Positions 60,983 to 64,000 of a stretch of DNA of 64,000 nucleotides are shown in pieces. Position 1 is the first letter of the stretch. Each line of letters starts with the position of its first letter. This stretch comes from Cohnella baijiui (GTDB taxonomy: Bacteria; Bacillota; Bacilli; Paenibacillales; Paenibacillaceae). The stretch is from contig NZ_JAJFOW010000016.1 of the NCBI RefSeq assembly GCF_020731285.1, positions 1 through 64,000 of the forward strand. Direction: 5' to 3'. The notes below the pieces were generated by a model. That model was not told where the DNA came from. It saw nothing but the letters and a program-made list of their open reading frames with translations, and did no database searches. A program made the translations under genes and the position numbers.

Positions 60983-61387
60983 CTAGGATTGTTGGCGGAC
61001 GGACTCTTTGCGGAAAACCCACAGCTTGCTCCCGGTATAGTTGACGGCGAGCGATGCGAACACCGACAACAGCTTCGCTATGATCGGCGAGAACCCGATC
61101 CCTCGCTCGAAGGCGAGCAGGACGCCCGTCGCGAACAGAAACGACAGCAAATTCACGATGCCGAACCGGATCAGCTCCCGCGCGTCGCGCTTGCCCCCGG
61201 TCTGGAACGTCCAGCGCTTGTTCCACCAGTAGCTGTTGAGAAACGCCACGAAATACGAAATGAACTGCGAAGGCGTCGACGACAGCCCGAGCCCGTACAC
61301 GAGAGCGGCGAACAGCGCCACGTCGATGCCCGTGTTCATGCCGCCGACGAGCGCGAACTTGAACAATCTTCTCCATTCCTGCAGCAT
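60983..61387 (-). CDS. GtrA-family membrane protein
   Basis: About 134 residues with four helices. FALVGGMNTGIDVALFAALV, ISYFVAFLNSYWWNKRWTF and ELIRFGIVNLLSFLFAT, then VNYTGSKLWVF are the GtrA signatures. Such proteins flip polyprenyl-linked sugars or assist wall teichoic/glycan modification. The ATG at 61387 is preferred (GGAGAGGAG upstream). Follows the YuiB gene by 34 bp. Confidence 0.88.
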   Translation of the reverse strand: MLQEWRRLFKFALVGGMNTGIDVALFAALVYGLGLSSTPSQFISYFVAFLNSYWWNKRWTFQTGGKRDARELIRFGIVNLLSFLFATGVLLAFERGIGFSPIIAKLLSVFASLAVNYTGSKLWVFRKESVRQQS

Positions 61388-61421
61388 GGTCTTGCTCCTC
61401 TCCACGTCGGCCGAAGCCGCG

Positions 61422-61706
61422 TCAGAACATTCGGTATCCGCCCCGGCGCAGCGCGCGGATCGCCCACCCGCTCACCAAGGCGCCGCCGATGCCCGCAAGC
61501 AGCGGAAGCGTGAAGACGCCGAAAAACGCCAATACGCTGAGCTCCGGATCCCAGAAATACCACACGCTCAGCGGCAGGACGATCAGAACATATAGCCACG
61601 TCGGCAACCACGTCGTTTTAATTAACATATTCAAGATGAAGCCGATTCCGAAAAACAATACGAAGACGAGCAGCGTCCCCACGATCTCTTGCACCAACTC
61701 GCGCAT
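61422..61706 (-). CDS. yuiB: YuiB-family membrane protein
   Basis: 94 residues (105 if the ATG at 61739 is used). Three helices; VLFFGIGFILNMLIKTTWLPTWLYVLI resembles Bacillus YuiB, a membrane protein of unknown role encoded near a type II NADH dehydrogenase, as here. The ATG at 61706 has GGGAGG 13 bases upstream; the ATG at 61739 has only AAGG directly before it. The start is uncertain. Confidence 0.7.
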   Translation of the reverse strand: MRELVQEIVGTLLVFVLFFGIGFILNMLIKTTWLPTWLYVLIVLPLSVWYFWDPELSVLAFFGVFTLPLLAGIGGALVSGWAIRALRRGGYRMF

Positions 61707-61862
61707 GACTAATTGGATTCCTCCCAACTTGATTTCCATCCTTAGTTTACAAGATCGCTTTCCCGCGAGTCAACGCGCGAAGCGGCGGTTTGCCCGGGGT
61801 TCGCAATTAGGCTAAAATGAGAAAAGCCCTGTTGACTGTTCTAAAGGAGAGATGATGCTTTC

Positions 61863-62606
61863 ATGAGCGAAGCCGCACAAACGCTGGATGGCTGGTATGC
61901 CCTGCACGATTTTCGTACGATCGATTGGACCGCCTGGAAAGAAGCGACCGAGGCGGAGCGCGAGGCGGCCCGCCGGGAGCTGCTGGCTCTCGTCGCCGAC
62001 TGGGAAGCGGTCGAGGCCCGCAAGGAAGGCAGCCTGGCCCTCTACAGCATCGTCGGGCAGAAGGCCGATCTGGTCTTCATGCACCTTCGCGAAACGCTGG
62101 AAGAGCTGAACGCCGTCGAGAACGCGTTTAACCGCTCGGCATTCGCCCGGTTTGCAAAGCCCGCCTATTCCTATGTGAGCGTAGTCGAGCTCAGCAACTA
62201 TATGGCGGCGCCGGGCGTCGATCCGATGCAGGTGCCGGAAATCGTGGCGAGGCTCAAGCCGACGCTGCCGAAGTCGAACCATATCTGCTTCTATCCGATG
62301 AACAAGCGGCGCCTGCTTGGGGACAACTGGTACATGCTCCCGATGGAAGACCGCAAAGCGATGATGCGCAGCCACGGTATGATCGGCCGCAGCTACGCGG
62401 GCAAGGTCAAGCAGATTATTACCGGCTCCGTCGGCTTCGACGACTGGGAGTGGGGCGTCACGCTGTTCGCGGACGATTCCCTGCAGTTCAAGAAGCTCGT
62501 CTACGAGATGCGCTTTGACGAAGTGAGCGCGCGCTATGGCGAGTTCGGCCCGTTCTACGTCGGCAACCGCCTGACGAACGACGCGTTGGGCGCGCTGCTG
62601 AAGTAA
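61863..62606 (+). CDS. chdC: Coproheme decarboxylase (HemQ)
   Basis: 247 residues of the Cld-like family. The catalytic Tyr is in FYPMNKRR (near 145) and the haem His in MRSHGMIGR (near 172). It oxidatively decarboxylates coproheme III to haem b in the coproporphyrin-dependent pathway of Gram-positive bacteria. Starts after AAAGGAGAG. Confidence 0.96.
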   Translation: MSEAAQTLDGWYALHDFRTIDWTAWKEATEAEREAARRELLALVADWEAVEARKEGSLALYSIVGQKADLVFMHLRETLEELNAVENAFNRSAFARFAKPAYSYVSVVELSNYMAAPGVDPMQVPEIVARLKPTLPKSNHICFYPMNKRRLLGDNWYMLPMEDRKAMMRSHGMIGRSYAGKVKQIITGSVGFDDWEWGVTLFADDSLQFKKLVYEMRFDEVSARYGEFGPFYVGNRLTNDALGALLK

Positions 62607-62624
62607 CCGCCTTCTCCGTTCGCC

Positions 62625-62669
62625 AAAAAGCCGCCCCCGACAGCGATACGCGCTGCGGGGGCGGCTTTG
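62625..62669. terminator. Bidirectional terminator
   Basis: AAAAAGCCGCCCCCG-CAGCG and CGCTG-CGGGGGCGGCTTT pair between the convergent chdC and small helical gene. Confidence 0.85.
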
Positions 62670-62674
62670 TTGAT

Positions 62675-62953
62675 TCAGTCGTCGTCTTCGTCCAGCTGCT
62701 TCATCTGGGCTTCCCATTCGGCCCGACGGCGCTCCTCGAGATATTCCTGCGTCTTGCGGTCGCGCTCGCGCCCCTTCTCCTTCAGCCGTTCGATGCCGGG
62801 CTGGATGAGCAGGTCGACCTCGGCCTGCACGATGGCAGACAGATCGTACCGCGATTGCGACTCGAGGTAGCTTCCGACCTCCATCAACGCGTTGTAGCGG
62901 TCCAGTTCGTCCCGGGTCAGCAGACCCCGGACCTGCACGCTGCAGTGGCGCAT
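62675..62953 (-). CDS. Small charged helical protein downstream of NADH dehydrogenase
   Basis: 92 residues. After MRHCSVQVRGLLTRDELDR comes a long charged helix (about 45-92) rich in Arg, Lys and Glu ending LDEDDD. The start ATG overlaps the dehydrogenase stop as TAATG, so it is coupled. No known domain. The helical part could be a coiled coil. Confidence 0.7.
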   Translation of the reverse strand: MRHCSVQVRGLLTRDELDRYNALMEVGSYLESQSRYDLSAIVQAEVDLLIQPGIERLKEKGRERDRKTQEYLEERRRAEWEAQMKQLDEDDD

Positions 62954-64000
62954 TAGAGGAACTTGCCCTTGCGCAGGACAAGCGGAATGCCGCCGATGAT
63001 GAACAGATACCGCAGATCGATCAGCTTTTTCAGCCATGCGGCGACGCGGCCTTTGTATTTCTTGCCGAAGGCCATGCCGATCGCTTCGCCCTTGCCGAGC
63101 GACGCCACCGTGCCCTTGTTTTGGAACACGAACGGCTTCAGCGACTGGTTGCGGATCGAGGCGACGAGGTTGTGCGCGCAATTGACGCCTTGCTGCATCG
63201 CGATCTGCGCCGTCGGAGGGTACGGACGGCCTTCGGGATTGAACATGAGCGAGTTGTCGCCGAGCACGAAGATATTCTCATGGCCCGGCGCCCGAAGGAA
63301 CTCATCGACTTTGACGCGGCCGCGCATCGTCTCAAAGCCGGCTTCCTCGATCAAGCGGTTGCCCCGCACGCCGCCGGACCAAATGACGGTCTGCGACTTG
63401 ATCTCTTCGCCTTCGCCGACGATGACGCCGTCCGGGGTGCATTCCTTGATGGCCGTGCCGATGCGGAACGTGACGCCCTTCTTGCGGAGCACGTTCATCG
63501 CGTATTCGACCAGCTCCGGATCGAAGCCCGGAAGCGCCGTCGGCGCCGCTTCGACGTTGATGACCTTGACCAGCGACTGATCGACGTCGAACTGCTTGCA
63601 CAGCTCGGGAATCCGGTCCGCCAGCTCGCCGATGAACTCGATGCCCGTGAAGCCGGCGCCGCCCACGACGAACGTCAGGTAGTCCGTCCGATGGGGCTCG
63701 CGCTTGAAGCGGGCGAACTGGTATTCGATATGCTCGCGGATGAGCCGCACGGAATTGATGGATCGGATGGTGAACGCGTTTTCCGCCATGCCCGGAATGC
63801 CGAACGTTTCGGATTCGCCGCCGAGTCCGATGACCAGGTAGTCGTAGGACAGCGTCCCGTCCTCCAGGATGACCTTGCGGTCCTGCGGCCGGATTTGCAC
63901 GACCGTGGACTTGACGAAGTCGATCTTGAACTCGTCGATGAGCTTGGAGATGCTCACGCGCGCGTTGTCGGGATGATCCGTGCCCGCGGCGGGCATATGC
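62953..64000 (-). CDS. Type II NADH dehydrogenase (partial, 5' end outside)
   Basis: At least 349 residues; the N-terminus with the FAD dinucleotide fold lies beyond the window edge. Visible: AAGTDHPDNARVSI (the conserved loop after the FAD domain), VIGLGGESETFGIPG, the NAD-binding VVGGAGFTGIEFIGELADR, VKVINVEAAPTALPGF, FVLGDNSLMFNPEGRPYPPTAQIAMQQG (second FAD motif) and a C-terminal membrane-binding helix (AWLKKLIDLRYLF). It passes electrons from NADH to menaquinone without proton pumping. Confidence 0.93.
   Translation of the reverse strand, partial: HMPAAGTDHPDNARVSISKLIDEFKIDFVKSTVVQIRPQDRKVILEDGTLSYDYLVIGLGGESETFGIPGMAENAFTIRSINSVRLIREHIEYQFARFKREPHRTDYLTFVVGGAGFTGIEFIGELADRIPELCKQFDVDQSLVKVINVEAAPTALPGFDPELVEYAMNVLRKKGVTFRIGTAIKECTPDGVIVGEGEEIKSQTVIWSGGVRGNRLIEEAGFETMRGRVKVDEFLRAPGHENIFVLGDNSLMFNPEGRPYPPTAQIAMQQGVNCAHNLVASIRNQSLKPFVFQNKGTVASLGKGEAIGMAFGKKYKGRVAAWLKKLIDLRYLFIIGGIPLVLRKGKFL

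Overview
The window reads as chromosomal DNA of a GC-rich, spore-former-type Firmicute of the Paenibacillaceae (Cohnella/Paenibacillus-like). Evidence: strong AAAGGAGG-type ribosome sites with many TTG and GTG starts, Bacillus-type small proteins (YezD, YqzM, YuiB), DnaB/DnaI helicase-loading proteins, coproheme decarboxylase, two c-di-AMP (ydaO/yuaA) riboswitches, and three-gene sdhCAB beside odhAB. The genus is inference. There are no rRNA or tRNA genes, no CRISPR and no intact transposase.

Layout. 1-695: palindrome repeats and a terminator. 0.7-4.5 kb: a MocR-type regulator diverging from two tiny membrane proteins, a DoxX/YodB-CatR-like pair, and a sensor-domain membrane protein. 4.67-9.39 kb (minus): an eight-gene operon with a split sigma factor resembling SigO/RsoA, three thioredoxin-fold proteins (one without cysteines at the active site), an ABC exporter, a MauE-like thiol-redox membrane protein and a 66-residue peptide with eight cysteines. 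This is the best candidate for an undescribed system. 9.6-15.6 kb: a VanY-type carboxypeptidase, a GNAT protein, an ECF sigma factor with a DUF4179 partner, a DUF3990 (ADP-ribosyltransferase-like) gene overlapping a small partner gene, and a membrane protein. 15.6-16.6 kb is gene-poor and holds an IS1182-type transposase remnant and palindromes.

16.6-24.3 kb: odhAB and sdhCAB (TCA cycle), with a divergent LysR regulator. 25.3-32.3 kb is a c-di-AMP locus: one riboswitch precedes a LysM-3D cell-wall protein, and another precedes a potassium operon with two KtrB paralogs, KtrA and a cation/proton antiporter. 32.6-43.3 kb: a CPBP protease, UvrC with an unusual acidic insert, YqzM, a sulfate ABC transporter with YezD, and dnaB-dnaI. 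43.5-44.8 kb: a free-methionine-sulfoxide reductase and a broken YesM-type histidine kinase. 44.9-60.8 kb: a type IV pilus locus (pilB, pilT, pilC, pilin, pilD, a fused pilM-pilN, pilO), a divergent 1659-residue surface protein, and a minor-pilin operon (PilX-, PilW- and PilV-like). 61-64 kb: GtrA, YuiB, ChdC and a type II NADH dehydrogenase cut by the window edge.

A feature that runs across the window is a set of intergenic arrays with a unit of about 50-52 bp (230-541, 10797-11030, 34356-34612, 40590-40800, and a looser one at 16025-16218). Several have palindromic cores, and two distant arrays share one unit. They lie between genes, often in 3' untranslated regions.
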